Counted from the stretch's first letter, positions 43,686 through 55,799 are shown. The stretch is 64,000 nucleotides of DNA from Arion vulgaris (GCA_020796225.1 CM036753.1:88149703-88213702); one strand, 5' to 3'. A program made the numbers and translations. Notes: generated by a model not told the origin, from the sequence alone.

Positions 43686-43968
43686 TCCATTCTACTCAGA
43701 TCTACTACAAAAATCCATTCTACTCAGATCTATTACAAAAATCCATTCTACTCAGATCTACTACAAAAATCCATTCTACTCAGATCTACTACAAAAATCC
43801 ATTCTACTCAGATCTACTACAAAAATCCATTCTACTCAGATCTACTACAAAAATCCATTCTACTCAGATCTACTACAAAAATCCATTCTACTCAGATCTA
43901 CTACAAAAATCCATTCTACTCAGATCTACTACAAAAATCCATTCTACTCAGATCTACTACAAAAATCC
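43686..43968. repeat. 28-bp tandem repeat, 10 copies
   Basis: Ten near-identical copies of tccattctactcagatctac + tacaaaaa. Only the second copy differs (ctatt for ctact). Confidence 0.97.
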
Positions 43969-44059
43969 AAACTTACTAAGATGTTACGGAACTCTACCTA
44001 TTTCAAAATTCGATTCTCTCAAGAATCTGAAACCACAAAAATCATGTCTGCTTACCAAT

Positions 44060-44750
44060 TTGAATTACTACCAAAAAAATTCCATGTCTGCTTCCAATGT
44101 TGGAATGTATGATACCAATAACAAATTCGATGTCTGCTTACAATGTTGGAATGTATGGATACCAATAACAAATTCGATGTCTGCTTACCAATGTTGGAAT
44201 GTATGGATACCAATAACAAATTCGATGTCTGCTTACCAATGTTGGAATGTATGGATACCAATAACAAATTCGATGTCTGCTTACCAATGTTGGAATGTAT
44301 GGATACCAATAACAAATTCGATGTCTGCTTACCAATATTGGAATGTATGGATACCAATAACAAATTCGATGTCTGCTTACCAATGTTGGAATGTATGGAT
44401 ACCAATAACAAATTCGATGTCTGCTTACCAATGTTGGAATGTATGGATACCAATAACAAATTCGATGTCTGCTTACCAATGTTGGAATGTATGGATACCA
44501 ATAACAAATTCGATGTCTGCTTACCAATGTTGGAATGTATGGATACCAATAACAAATTCGATGTCTGCTTACCAATATTGGAATGTATGGATACCAATAA
44601 CAAATTCGATGTCTGCTTACCAATGTTGGAATGTATGGATACCAATAACAAATTCGATGTCTGCTTACCAATGTTGGAATGTATGGATACCAATAACAAA
44701 TTCGATATCTGCTTGCCAATGTTCGAATTTATAGATACCAATAAAAATTT
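44060..44750. repeat. 48-bp tandem repeat, ~13 copies with 240-bp higher order
   Basis: A 48-bp unit (ttggaatgtatggataccaa + taacaaattcgatgtctgcttaccaatg). Because 48 is divisible by three and the unit lacks stops in several frames, open frames of 190-240 codons occur on both strands. A variant (ccaatattgg) at 44333 recurs at 44573, exactly five units later, so a five-unit block was duplicated. Confidence 0.97.
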
Positions 44751-45079
44751 CATTGTTCTTCTTATGTTCAAATACGATTGTCATGTTTACATGTTAAAGA
44801 ATTAAATCACATCCGGTATAGCCTGCTTGAAAATCATCCCACTTTAAAATGCAATGGCATTAACAGACATACAACCTCCCCCACCAGATCATTTTATATA
44901 AGCTTACATGATTCTTTGTACAAATGTCACGTCTACAGCTTGTATAAACTGAATCACGTCGGTCAGAATGTTAGATGATGCAATGACATTGTTTTTATTA
45001 TTTTAATGAGGACGAACAGATGGATTATAATAATATTTATTACTGTTAAAAGGTCAAAGCAATTCCTTATCTTTCTCTC

Positions 45080-45220
45080 TCTCTCGCCCACTCACTCACT
45101 CACTCACTCACTCACCACTCACTCACTCACTCACTCACTCACTCACTCACTCACTCACTCACTCAATCACTCAATTACTCACTCGTCCACTCACTCACTC
45201 ACACTCTCTCACTCTCTTCC

Positions 45221-45274
<54 letters not shown>

Positions 45275-45292
45275 CTCTCCACATATATATAT
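45080..45292. repeat. (CACT)n, (TC)n and (AT)n compound microsatellite
   Basis: About 25 CACT/ACTC units, then CT-rich sequence and two (AT)n runs. Confidence 0.97.
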
Positions 45293-45779
45293 ATAACGTT
45301 TTATTAAGATGTTATGTTATGCGATCGACGTCATGGCACATTGGACATTCCCATTCGTGCTCCGTTCTCCGCTGCAGCAACCATCCCAAGGTCCATTTAT
45401 ACAGATAAATTACTTATGTGAGGTCACAACATACATCATTTTGTGACCGCCACCCCCTCCCTTTTGAATACCAAAATAAAAGAGTTTTTCAGGATCCTGT
45501 TATAGCTACGTGTTTCCAGTCAAGATTACTGATTCGTTTAGTGTGTTTTCCATTTGTTGCTATCACCTGGAGACACTAAGTTCGCTGTTCACACAAGTAG
45601 ACATGGTAGAGAAGAGATTGACAAATTACCTAGTTCAATAGCGGCAAATAAGAGTTTACAAAAGGACGTTTTATATAACAAACGAAGTAATAAACAGTCG
45701 CTGAAGGCAGACTGATTTTCAGGACTAATACACAAACTGAAATGCGCTTAGATCAGCGTTGTGCTGTCTAACGTTTTGC

Positions 45780-45955
45780 CCGTCTGCCCAGCGTGTTCGT
45801 ATCGCGTTGGACAACGGGTGACAAGTCCTCTGTGAGTGCGTGTTCAATTCCGTGGGCTGGCAGAAAAGCCATAGGTTCTCCAGATTTACGCTGTTTGTGG
45901 TACCGAACCGAAGAGCTGAAAGCTCAAGTGCTTCATTCTGGATCGGAAAAAAGCA
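45780..45955. repeat. Dispersed repeat shared with 36480-36625
   Basis: Collinear with the earlier copy over about 110 bp (ccgaaccgaag, agctgaaagctcaagtgctt). Confidence 0.6.
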
Positions 45956-46019
45956 ATATATATATGTATATATTTGGGTGCATTTGACTAATTGTTGTGG
46001 AGGAGCTGATACCTTGTGA

Positions 46020-46490
46020 CGATTGCAATATTAATACTGAAATCGTGGCATATCCTTTACAGGACGTAGCCATCAACAACAGTAAACGAGTCGCAGATTT
46101 TCTAGGCACCACTTAGACGTTCAGTGGTTATCCATTGCTTTCTGAACGGTGAGGTCAACTTTTACCATTTGTAAAAATCCAAGTGAACTAATTTGCTTCC
46201 AAACTTGCCCGCCGTGAAGTATGAACCATTGATTTCTGTCATACATGGTCAATTTTCAAATGATTATATACATGAAATAGAAAATTGATGAACAAAAAAT
46301 GTATTGTGTAAGACGGGCATAAGATGAATTAAAATGCAGAAATCAAATTTTAAATGATTATTCATTTACCAAAATAATTTATTTTAAAATACATATTATT
46401 AATTTCTTCTTTAAGAAGCCACCGACCGGTACGCTTGGGTTGTGCTCGAGCTTATTACCGCTTAAGCTACAGAACTACTACTAAAATAAC
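46020..46490 (-). repeat. tRNA-derived SINE, family 2 (reverse), with insert
   Basis: Shares atcctttacaggac, tccattgctttctgaacgg/tgccattgctttctgaacgg and a block around gtaaaaatccaagtgaac/gtaaaaatccacgagaaac with 62155-62400, where a tRNA-like head is clear. A reversed head-like fragment (gcttattaccgcttaagcta) lies at 46450-46470. Confidence 0.65.
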
Positions 46491-46507
46491 AACAATAGTA
46501 ATATTAA

Positions 46508-46633
46508 CCCTTTCGTCGGTCTGAGCCGGTTTGCTGGATTACATTTTGTTTTTAAGATGACGTAAAGTTAGTATATTGGCTAATTTAGTATACATGAAGA
46601 AATAAACGCGTCCGGATGTAAACTAAATTACGG
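46508..46633. mobile_element. piggyBac-type MITE, copy 2
   Basis: 126 bp between TTAA duplications (46504-46507, 46634-46637) with termini CCCTTTCGTC and GGAGTGAAAGGG. Same family as 23693-23826. Confidence 0.88.
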
Positions 46634-47099
46634 AGTGAAAGGGTTAATATAGTTGAGATGCTGACACTTTCTCCATCGGTAAAGTAAAGGGTGGGGTTAG
46701 GGCGGGGATAGAATGGTTTAAAAATAAAACAAGATTGCAAAAAGTGGGAAGATCGTGTTCATGGGAATGCTACAAAAATCTTTCAAAACATTTGCTTTTA
46801 AAAAATCTGATTAACGCTAAAGCTAGCATAGTCAATTTGGGCGCCATGAACGTATGACAATGGCGATTTGGTGCCGCTGGAGACGCGTTGAACATCGTTG
46901 ACTTATATAATAGAAATTTAGAAAATGTATTACAATGTGTGTATGATTTCTCTGTCTTGAAATTTAGGTGTATTCAGCGTTCTCCTCGGAGTGTAGTAAG
47001 TATTCTGTTTAGAATAACATCAGAAATGAAAGTTAAGATGCGAGTGTTCATTTCTGTTCTAACTTGTCTCACAAGTTATAAATAGCACTACTCTTGTAC

Positions 47100-47345
47100 A
47101 GGTAGCCGTAGTAGTGTAGTTGTTAGTGATTACACATCTTAAGCTAGTGGTCCTGGTTCAATTTCACAGTGGGCGTGGAATTTTTCAGACCGTAATGTCT
47201 CTCAGGTTGACCCAGTCTCAATTTAGTACCAGGAAAGCGCTAGGAAGTAAAGGCGGTCGGTGTCATGATGACCACATCACCCATCGCGTGCCAATGTCAA
47301 TGAAAAATACAGGTCTAACATCGTATTACCTTATGCACCACGTGG
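47100..47345 (+). repeat. tRNA-derived SINE, family 3
   Basis: The head gtagccgtagtagtgtagtt resembles an A-box region and tcctggttcaatttc a B box, followed by an unrelated body of about 180 bp. No second copy was seen here. Confidence 0.55.
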
Positions 47346-47497
47346 TATAAAAAGGAATCCTTTACTTTTTATTACTCTTCTTATACAAATGACAAAAACG
47401 ATATCGATTAAATGAAACACATTCCTAACGTCACATTGACCAAGCATAAATCATGAAATAAATTATTAGTAAATTATTAGTAATTCGTTAAAAAAAC

Positions 47498-47775
47498 AGG
47501 GGTCTCTGTGTCAAGTGGTTAATTCCTTGTCTGTGTCAAGTGGTTAATTCCCTTGCCTTGTGTGTCGAAGGTCTGGGTTCGAATCCGAACTACGCCGTTC
47601 TGTTCACAAGTACATTTTTTTCCACAGACCGCTAAGATTGTTGTCGGAGCTACGGAATTCGTGCTTTGTGCAATGCTTTCAGCAGGTGGCATGTCATTTC
47701 TGCGGAGTGAGACTGAGCCATATAGGGTAAAACCCAGTGTAATAAAGTCAATCCTTCAGCTTTCAAAACTTTAAA
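47498..47775 (+). repeat. tRNA-derived SINE, family 1, with duplicated head
   Basis: The best copy: B box gggttcgaatccg at 47576, body ttgttgtcggagctacgga, atgtcatttctgcggag and gagccatatagggtaaaa. The head gtgtcaagtggttaattcc is present twice in tandem (47508 and 47533). Confidence 0.88.
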
Positions 47776-47814
47776 CTTTTATGAAATTAATAAAGAGTTG
47801 AAATGAAAATCGTG

Positions 47815-47935
47815 CATATCCTAAGGAGTAGCAATCAACCACAGTAAACAAATCGTTGATTTTCTAGGCACCACTATACGTTCCCGTAGTTTGCCATGCT
47901 TTCTGAACGGAGTTGAACGAAGAAAACTCGAATAT
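47815..47935 (-). repeat. SINE family 2 fragment
   Basis: Shares gattttctaggcaccac and tgctttctgaacgg with 46020-46235. Confidence 0.65.
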
Positions 47936-48259
47936 TAGAGTTAGTAGAGACGGCAACAATAAATATAAAATTGTGGGCAGAGCTATTGTACACAACCCTG
48001 CATGTAAATCGGTGACGAGCTAGCTGGACTCAGAGATGAAATTTATATGATAATGTGAGTGTATATACTCTAGAGATGATGTAGGTAAACATACCGATGT
48101 TTGTTATATTGCCTTTAGTACTTGATCAGAAACGAAGGTAATGATAAGGGATTTCAAACTGATGCAGTGTAGAGATGTCTATTTTAATCTTATTATTGAC
48201 ATGGGTACTTCTTTTTATTTTTTGGTTTTAAATTCTAAAAATAGGGTCTAAATACGTAG

Positions 48260-48385
48260 GATTGACTTCGCTTCACTTGGTTTCCCTATACGGTGTCGCC
48301 CCTGCAGGCAGAAACGGCACACCATCTACTGAAAGTGTTGCGCAAAGCACGAACCCCGTAACACCAGCAGCAATCTTAAGGTGCT
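48260..48385 (-). repeat. SINE family 1 body fragment (reverse)
   Basis: The complement of the family 1 body (gcacgaaccccgtaacacc, agcagcaatctta). It abuts the hAT MITE that follows. Confidence 0.65.
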
Positions 48386-48393
48386 CATTAAAA

Positions 48394-48769
48394 CAGCGGT
48401 TCTCAAACTTTGCATTTCCGCGGACCACCTTTTAAATATATTATGCTGCCAAGAACCCTCAAACGTTTCTATACATGAAAATGGACAGAAATTAATTATC
48501 TTTGTGTTACAATAGCAAACAATGTTCTCAAACTGCGGGAAATTTTAAATGATCTTTCATTTTGTCCTGTCAGACACTTAGACTCCGGTCTGCTTCTGAT
48601 CCTTTGATTTCTCAGTGGAACTAATTTACTACTGTTTTATACATATTTTTAAAATGTATTTTTCCGCTTGAAATGTAAAAGATGATACTATTTCTACAAG
48701 GACTTGAGGACCCCCTGTGAGTACTTCGCTGACCCCGGTGGTCCACGGACCCCAGTTCGGGAAACGCTG
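48394..48769 (+). mobile_element. hAT-type MITE, second family, copy 2
   Basis: 376 bp; termini CAGCGGTTCTCAAACTTTGC and CCCAGTTCGGGAAACGCTG. The flanks CATTAAAA and AATTAATA agree at 6 of 8 positions, so the target duplication is old or mutated. Homologous to 37265-37645. Confidence 0.85.
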
Positions 48770-50569
48770 AATTAATACATTGCACATGTGTCTCGGTCTC
48801 GAGCCTACAGACTTCTAAACGACAGACACACTGCTTCCCCACAGTTATGTGGTCTCAAACACATTTTGAATATTAACAATAATCATTTCGTCTTATTGAT
48901 GACGGTTATTTTGTTCTATGCAACTTAATTAAAGTAGAACTACTATATGATGAACACTAATTTATGTAACATTTCATAGAACAATCACTAAAAAAGAATC
49001 AACATTAAGGAAGAAACAAATGTTGAATGGACAAAAAACGTTGACTGATATCAGAGAAAACATAATTTCTGCCCGTACGTTCCTTACGACAACTGAAACC
49101 TAATAGAAGACACAACCTCACAAGTGAGGTCGCCGATAGCTAAGTTGATAACGACGTTGCTCTAGTGACCACGTGTAGAGAAAATTCCAGGGGTTCAGAA
49201 CCAGCTTGGGCCAAACACTTTTAGCGTGCACACAGTACACGGTTTGAATACTGGAGACCCTGATCCTTTACATGAGGATATAAATTACAAGTACATCTGA
49301 AAACGAAGTCAAGCTCGACTGAATGATAAGGAAAGCAAGCAGTCATGCAAAATTCAGTCACCTGCACAATATTAGGCGTTGTGACCATGCCTGAATTCAG
49401 AGCGGGCGAACTAGATTATTTTTTAAAATGTCTTCCTTAATAGCGAAGTAGAAAACAATTTATAGAGAGATATTGCAGGATTATAAAACTTAAGTAAAAC
49501 AAAGTGAAATGTGGATGAAATAAAAGAACTGTAGTGTAAAGTCGATGGTGTACGGTTGAGCTAGAGTTATCTTTAGAAACCTGAAGAGCGTATGGACAGT
49601 TTGTTTCCAATTAAAATCTGTATAAGGTTTGTTGTGAGCAAGTTGGGACAAAGTTACTCTCACATTCAGCGAACGTTGAATAATATCCGAGCGCATGAGT
49701 CGAGGGCTCTAATGTGACGGTTAAGATGACGGAACATGATAAAAGCATATCTAAGACGACAAGGTTCAACTTCCTGTCAAAACAAGTCTGAAGGATGCAA
49801 AAATTGCGACTTTGGTTGCTACATAATAGAATGGAAGGAAAGATGAGTGAATGACTAAAGTGAAAGCAAGCAGGAACATGCGATAATATCTTAAACTTGA
49901 ATGAAATTCATCGACAGTCTAAATTTAGTAGAAACTATAGAACTTTCTTAGTTGTTGAGTCGTTCTGACACTTCTAGTCTGAAGTGTTTTGAAATGTTAG
50001 AAGTTAGATCGTATGCAGTAAACAACAGAATTGTTTAATGTCTGCGTTTTAAAAATAAAAATATACTACAATATGTGTAACGCGCAAGAAATCGATACAT
50101 ACATATTAAATCATAGGTGGTTTCATGCATATACTTTGGACGAAATGTAGACAAAGCAGGAGAAACGGACGAGATGATAAAATAAGAATTCAAAATGAAT
50201 TAGAGCCTTAATCGCAATTAAGAATTTGTGGAAGTCAAAAGAAATTAAATCTAAAAAACAAAACGTGTAATATTAAATCGCAATATTAAGTTAATTAAAC
50301 TATATCATACGTTTCCAAACTTTTTCTGCCCACCGCCCACTTTGCACGACATAAACTTTGTAATACCCCTCCCCATCTCCATTATAACAGTTTTTCAACG
50401 CCGCCCTCCCTCTAAATATACATGCTCTATTTTCTCGTTGACATAGAAAATTGATTTATATTTCTGTCATAATAGAAAATTGATGAAAAAATGAATCGCT
50501 TAAGGGGCATAAAATGAATTAAAATGCAAAATACAAATTGTAAATGATTATTCAATTGCAAAATCACAA
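48770..50569. other. Intergenic, no supported gene
   Basis: About 49125-49225 has a tRNA-like head and B-box-like gggttcagaacc, a possible SINE. The rest is AT-rich and shows nothing I can name. Confidence 0.45.
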
Positions 50570-50800
50570 AAATCATTACTGTTAAAATATATATCATTAA
50601 TTTCTTCTTAAACTGACTGGACTGATCATGAAATGACACACCGACTGCTGAGAGTGTTGCAGCAAGCACAAACTCATTAGCCCCAACAACAATCCCAAGG
50701 TTCTCCAGAATAAAATGCACATGTGACTATGTTTGGATTCGAACTTTCAACCTTCAGAATGCCAAACAAACGTCTTAGCCCCTTTGACATAGTACCAGAA
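50570..50800 (-). repeat. tRNA-derived SINE, family 1 (reverse)
   Basis: The complement shows a B-box ggttgaaagttcgaatcca and the family 1 body (gtgcttgctgcaacactctc). Confidence 0.75.
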
Positions 50801-51984
50801 ATAAAGCAGTCTAAATAATTTGAAACAATCAAATTAGTTAAACAGATAGAAAAATGTAAAATACAAGAGAGTAATGGAAAAATAAAATAAAAGTTGTACG
50901 AAAAAAGAGGAAATACAGATTTGAATAAGCAAAAACAATATACCAGAAATTATAATAAAAACTAAAACAAAAATAAAACACAAGCCATGCTAATGAAATT
51001 CAGAAATGGAGTTTCTGTTTTGACATAAAACAACCATCACATGAAGGATGAATAAACACAAGAACGACATTTGTAAAGTTCAGAGAAAACTTATTTCTAA
51101 AGAACAATGAGAACGCATCACGAGACCTTTTAAAACCTGACGAATTTTTTGGCAAGAAAAATCAAATGTAATAAAGAAGAATTTTAAGAAAATGTTAGAA
51201 AAGTTATGTCAAATTTTCTGGATATTTTTTATATTAAATTTTTTTTGAATCTGGCTTTGAAATATTTTTCGACTGGATGAGGATGTGAAAAAAAACAGTG
51301 GTTGCGGAATGTTAAAAAACCTTGCTTGACTTCAAAGAATGAAATCTGATAAGTTTGACAAATATACCACATATATGCGTTATAAGAAACGATTAAACAC
51401 GATGTTGTAAGTCTGGTGAATAGGTGAATAATTGTTTCTGGGGTTTGAAAAGTCTATATGCATTCACTAAATGAACATTAAAAGTATTACAAGATAACAA
51501 ACTCTGAAGTAATACAACGTGGAAATTTGCCATTCATGTAATAGGAGGTGTTGTTTCCTTACTTTCTCTTTTATTAAAATATTGATGATGATAGTAGATT
51601 AGATGATGTTAACGCCGCCTATGGTATAACAGATGTTGGTGGTTAACTGTGAGTTTGATGACAATAACTCAAAGACCTTTGTTATATTCAGATCAAGTTT
51701 ATTGAACCATTGTTAGTAAACACGTCCTTCTCTTACTAAGGTTTCTATCGGTCTCACTCGTTGTTATGTTGTTCTTTTTCTGTCCTTAGTTTCTGTCGTT
51801 ACTCTACGTCAAACTCACCTAATTCTAATCACTATACACTTACTATGGTGCGCATTATTTGGTGTGCATCTTTCCCAGTCTTTTTACCTTTCTTCTATCC
51901 TCTATCAACTACTTGTCTAGTCCGGTAACTGCTGTCTTAGGTTAGGGAAATGGCTGTCCTTTGTCACCTCCGTGTACATCCATT
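50801..51984. other. Intergenic, no supported gene
   Basis: AT-rich, no recognisable repeat termini or coding frame. Confidence 0.4.
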
Positions 51985-52220
51985 ATGAAAATACTCAGCA
52001 GAAGAAGATTAAAATGGCTGGGACATGTGAGAAAAATAGATAACAGCCGCATACCCCAAAATGCTGCTATTCTGTGAACTTTCAGAAGTGAACATTCTTC
52101 AAGACATACTACTACGCAGAAGTATACCTGCAAGACTTCAATAAAGTATTCTGAAGTCGTTACAGTAACACATTTGCCAACAATTAAAGCCTAGAAACAC
52201 GAAGAAGACCATATACATAT
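51985..52220 (+). pseudogene. LINE 3'-end remnant
   Basis: Reads MKILSRRRLKWLGHVRKIDN with SRIPQNAAIL, the post-RT tail; then a stop and a degraded end near ccatatacatat, as in the copies at 35655 and 41803. Confidence 0.8.
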
Positions 52221-52227
52221 TTGTATA

Positions 52228-52325
52228 CAGTTACGGCTCGTTATTAAGGAACAGTAGGGCGCCAACCCCACCTCCGTCCTCCATAAAAAAATATTGTATA
52301 ACGTGTAATTATTATTTTATAAATT
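52228..52325 (+). mobile_element. hAT-type MITE, first family, left half
   Basis: Starts CAGTTACGGCTCGT and follows the consensus to ttttataaatta, where similarity stops. The missing right half is found at about 54161. Confidence 0.75.
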
Positions 52326-52499
52326 ATTTGTTCATAATTATTATTCCTAACGTGATACTGATTAGCTTCGAAAGTTGAATATATAACAGTAAAATTAGTA
52401 AAATATTATATACAGTCTGGAATTCAGTGTCTTTCCTCCCTAATGAGTATAATTCACGCATTTCTAGCTCATTATTTTTTAGGGCTAGTAGAAACGTGG

Positions 52500-52640
52500 T
52501 CTTCTTCTTCTTCTTCTGCTAACATTCTTCACGGCCAATTTGATCATTCTTATTGTGATGTATAATTGGTCCACTGGCAAGAACGGAGTGATCTACGTCG
52601 GGACGATTGTGCGCCCATGGTGACTAGGCCCGCCCGTCCG
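52500..52640 (-). repeat. SINE-like dispersed repeat fragment (reverse)
   Basis: Starts with (CTT)n and continues with the complement of the 35170 repeat's 3' half (ggccaatttgatcattctta), followed by diverged sequence. Confidence 0.6.
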
Positions 52641-52649
52641 TTTTCAGCC

Positions 52650-53780
52650 AGCTTTTGATTTACTAGGGTGAGCTTTCCTAGGTACGATCCTTTCGGATCT
52701 ACGCCTTTTCGATCAACTTTGCCGTATATTTGGGCTTTGTGATCTACGCCAAGACAGTGAGTTACGCTGCTTTACCCGTTCTGACTGAGAAATATTTCTC
52801 GGGCTTGTCAGCTTGTCCTCGGACGGCGTCGTACTCGTATAAAACACCGTGTAAAGTATCGGCCTTCGCCAATGTTCAGGACCCGGGCTTCCTGTTTGAT
52901 CCGTACATTGTCGGCCTTGCTTTACGGTACATTTTGAGTTTGATCCGGGGAAGGAACATTCTCAGCCTTTTCTAGACGCGTAACGGTGCGTGGCAATTTG
53001 CAATTTACCTCGAAAGCACTGGCATGGGGCCGAGTACAAGCAATGTAGAGGGTCGTTTCAGTGGGCACTATAAGCGTAACTGAGGATTTTGCGCTCGCCG
53101 CCATCACCCGCCCCAGTTATTCCGGGGATGTTAGTTACGACTGCAATCGAACCTTGCCCAGTTGCCCCAAGGCTGGCAGTTCCGTTAGGCATCACCAACC
53201 TCAGTTCTTCCGGGGATGTTAATTTTAATCGCACAGTACCTTGCACGGTTTTCCCAGGGCGGGTAGTTTCGTTATGCACTAAACGCAACTTGTTCTTTTG
53301 CGTTCGGCAAACCTTGCCCAGTACATGTATCTGCACCAGGCTACCAATGCGGGGTCAGCTGCAATCTTCTCTCGCACCAACACGAGGGTAGACTTTCATT
53401 CGTTACGGTCCTGTCTTATTTATTCTTGCCGACGGGCTGGCAATGTTTGCCCCTCCTCAGGGCTTCGAGCTTCGCCCTACGTGGGCATACGTTTGGTCAC
53501 TGGATGCACCTCTCATCCATGTCTGAGTCGTTTCGTTGCTGTTTCTTTGCGTTCAGGGACTTGGGCAATATCTTGTTGGACATTGGTCAGGAGAATTGTG
53601 CATTTTATTTGTATGTATCTTTATCGTATTTCCGTAATTGCACTGCTACCACTACCAGTAGTTTCCTCTCCCGATCCCTGCCCCTCTTAGCCAGACCAGA
53701 ACCAGAGTCTGTTTCCAGGGTCACCGCGTGGAGGTTAGGGGCAGGGTCTTGGTTAGCGCCCCCCCTCGCTAACCCTGGCT
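52650..53780 (+). repeat. GC-richer dispersed repeat of unknown class, copy 2
   Basis: Homologous to 4340-5500 in order and orientation. It contains two internal copies of tccggggatgtta (about 53120 and 53210). Open frames up to 157 codons occur on both strands but are not shared in frame with copy 1, arguing against a conserved protein. Confidence 0.75.
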
Positions 53781-54160
53781 CATGTTACCACCATGACCTC
53801 ATGAGCCTTTTGACCCCGAAACGTGGTCTGTTTAGACCGTCTGTTAATATAGCGACCTCTGACTTCTCTCTTGACTGGTTATTTAGCACAGACAAGTAAG
53901 AGACTTTCATACATTCAGTAGGGAAAGACTTATGTGGCCAAGCCAGTGTACATATAAGCGGTGTTATTGCGCTAAAAATTAGTCAGGGTGCTAAATACCA
54001 AATTATTTATAAAAGAATAGAGAATAATAGACATAATTAACTAACCATCATAGAATAGTTAAAGATAATCGCCTGCTCCACCAATATGTATCGTGTACGA
54101 CAATATACATTCTAGTAAAGGGTGGATAACTTCCCGGAATAGACAAATAATAGTAAGCAC

Positions 54161-54225
54161 TCAAATATATCCTAACCCAAAAACCATGATATTTCCACAA
54201 ACTTTTGTCTGGCTCTACCAAAAGT
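54161..54225 (+). mobile_element. hAT-type MITE, first family, right half
   Basis: Resumes the consensus at aaatatatcctaaccca and runs through catgatatttccacaaactt, ttgtctggctctacca. The last bases, including the terminus, are lost. Confidence 0.65.
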
Positions 54226-55120
54226 CAAAACTACTATAGAAACAAGGTCTAATAGCTGATAGCTGAGTCTCCTGTCACCAAGCTTCAAATTGGTACTCGG
54301 ACTTTCTGAAATCAGTTACAATTCAAAACTATCGTAGTATCTACTATGCAAGTGATTGTTATTGGAATCTTTGAGCGCTCTGAACGGTATAAACATCTCC
54401 TATAAAATATTCAAGCTCTACATTATTTAAAACCGAACTTATTAGTCATTTTACATGTGAATATTCCAAATAACTATAAATCTCACGATATTAGTTATAA
54501 TATTTTAGTCAACTATTCATTTTTTTCTAACCGTAGAAACTTGAAAAGCTTCTATTATTCTATTCAGTTCGTCTGTTTATGTCTGACACTATGCTGTCAA
54601 TCTATACTGTAAAATGATATATAGTTTCTCTGATTTCTTTCCTTTAAGACCATGTCCTTGAAATGAAAATGAAAGGTTGTTTTGTGCATTTTCTCAATCT
54701 CTTTGTTGTACTTTGGCAATTGTTCTAGTTCACGATATTTTAATCAGAATTATTAACTGTCAATATTCTTTCTTCGGAAAATCAGATTTTAATCACTTTC
54801 TTGGGCCTTTCAAATTTTGTTGTGATGTGGTCTTTTATAACTGATCGTAACGATATCAATCTAGCATATCATATTGAATTAGTTGTTATTTATTTATGAT
54901 AAACAAGTATATTTGTTTATAATGTTTATGATTAGACTGGTGGGGTTTGTGTGTGCATTTGCACCTCTAGTGTATGACCTTAACGACATGATTTTAAATG
55001 TAAAATATTTATGTCGATTTTTACATTTCAGGGAATGTTGAAATTGTGTGATATAATTGTTTTACAGACCACATATTTTTCTGTCTTTATAGTTAGTTAA
55101 AACTGTTATTAAACCAAAAA
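54226..55120. other. Intergenic, no supported gene
   Basis: AT-rich with no identified feature. Confidence 0.4.
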
Positions 55121-55121
55121 T

Positions 55122-55580
55122 ACAGGAGTTTCTGTGGCGTGGAGGTTAGAGGTTCGTCGTTCGTTCTAACGGTACCCGGTTCGCTTCCTCATGAAGCCAT
55201 CGGTATATTTTTGCAAAGATCTCTGATCTCAGTATAGTTGAGATTGAGTTCATTGTCCTATTGGAGATGGACAATAAAACATAGATAAAGTTGTCAAAAC
55301 CGAGCAGAATTTGTTTTCAAAATTGGCAGTTCAATACCCAGAAGAGCAGGTTGGAAAGCCGCAGCCCGGGCAAAATTATTTCGAAAAATGTAAAAATAAA
55401 ATTCCTACAAAATATTTTCACCATTTTCTACATTACATTGGGGGCCCTCGTTGGTGCTACAGAGTTTGTGCACTGCCGCTGAGATCGAACGAGATCAGAG
55501 CACACATGGTTGCACCCCGTAGTGCAATGATGATTGTACTATCAATCAATTAATCAATCAATCAATTAATCAAACAAAAA
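55122..55580 (+). repeat. SINE family 1, diverged, with (AATC)n tail
   Basis: The head ggagtttctgtggcgtggag, a B-box-like cggttcgcttcc, then a body with ttggtgctacagagtttgtg, and an AATC microsatellite tail at 55545-55575. A ~140-bp unrelated stretch interrupts it. Confidence 0.65.
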
Positions 55581-55613
55581 CAATCATATTATAAAACAAA
55601 AATACTAATTTAC

Positions 55614-55780
55614 ATGCAAGCTAATAACGAAAACTACCGTCAAGTTCAATTAAAAGCACTCACAAACAAAATCAACAAGGAACAAATGAAACTTTACTGT
55701 ACTGGAATGAGAAGAGAAAATATCTTGTTCCCAATCATCGACTTTGATAATCAAACGATTTCCCGTGACATTTACCTTAG
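55614..55780 (+). CDS. Possible exon of unknown gene
   Basis: From an ATG, 55 open codons (QANNENYRQVQLKALTNKIN..., ILFPIIDFDNQTISRDIYL) lead to a donor CTTAG|gtatta. Amino-acid composition is protein-like in an otherwise AT-rich stretch. No partner exon or family was recognised; it may be a transposon fragment. Confidence 0.27.
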
Positions 55781-55799
55781 GTATTACATGACTTTATTT

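Noticed and set aside
43686..43968. CRISPR-like look of regularly spaced repeats
   Set aside because: Units are contiguous with no unique spacers, in an animal genome; it is a minisatellite. The same holds for the other arrays.
44052..44805. Open frames of 193-239 codons on both strands
   Set aside because: They are created by the stop-free 48-bp repeat whose length is a multiple of three; no start context, domain or splice support.
47498..47600. tRNA gene candidates from A- and B-box motifs
   Set aside because: No cloverleaf with paired acceptor stem could be drawn; similar sequences with long shared bodies recur, so these are SINEs.
53058..53899. Open frames up to 157 codons in the GC-richer repeat
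   Set aside because: Open frames on both strands reflect base composition; the other copy of the repeat does not preserve them.
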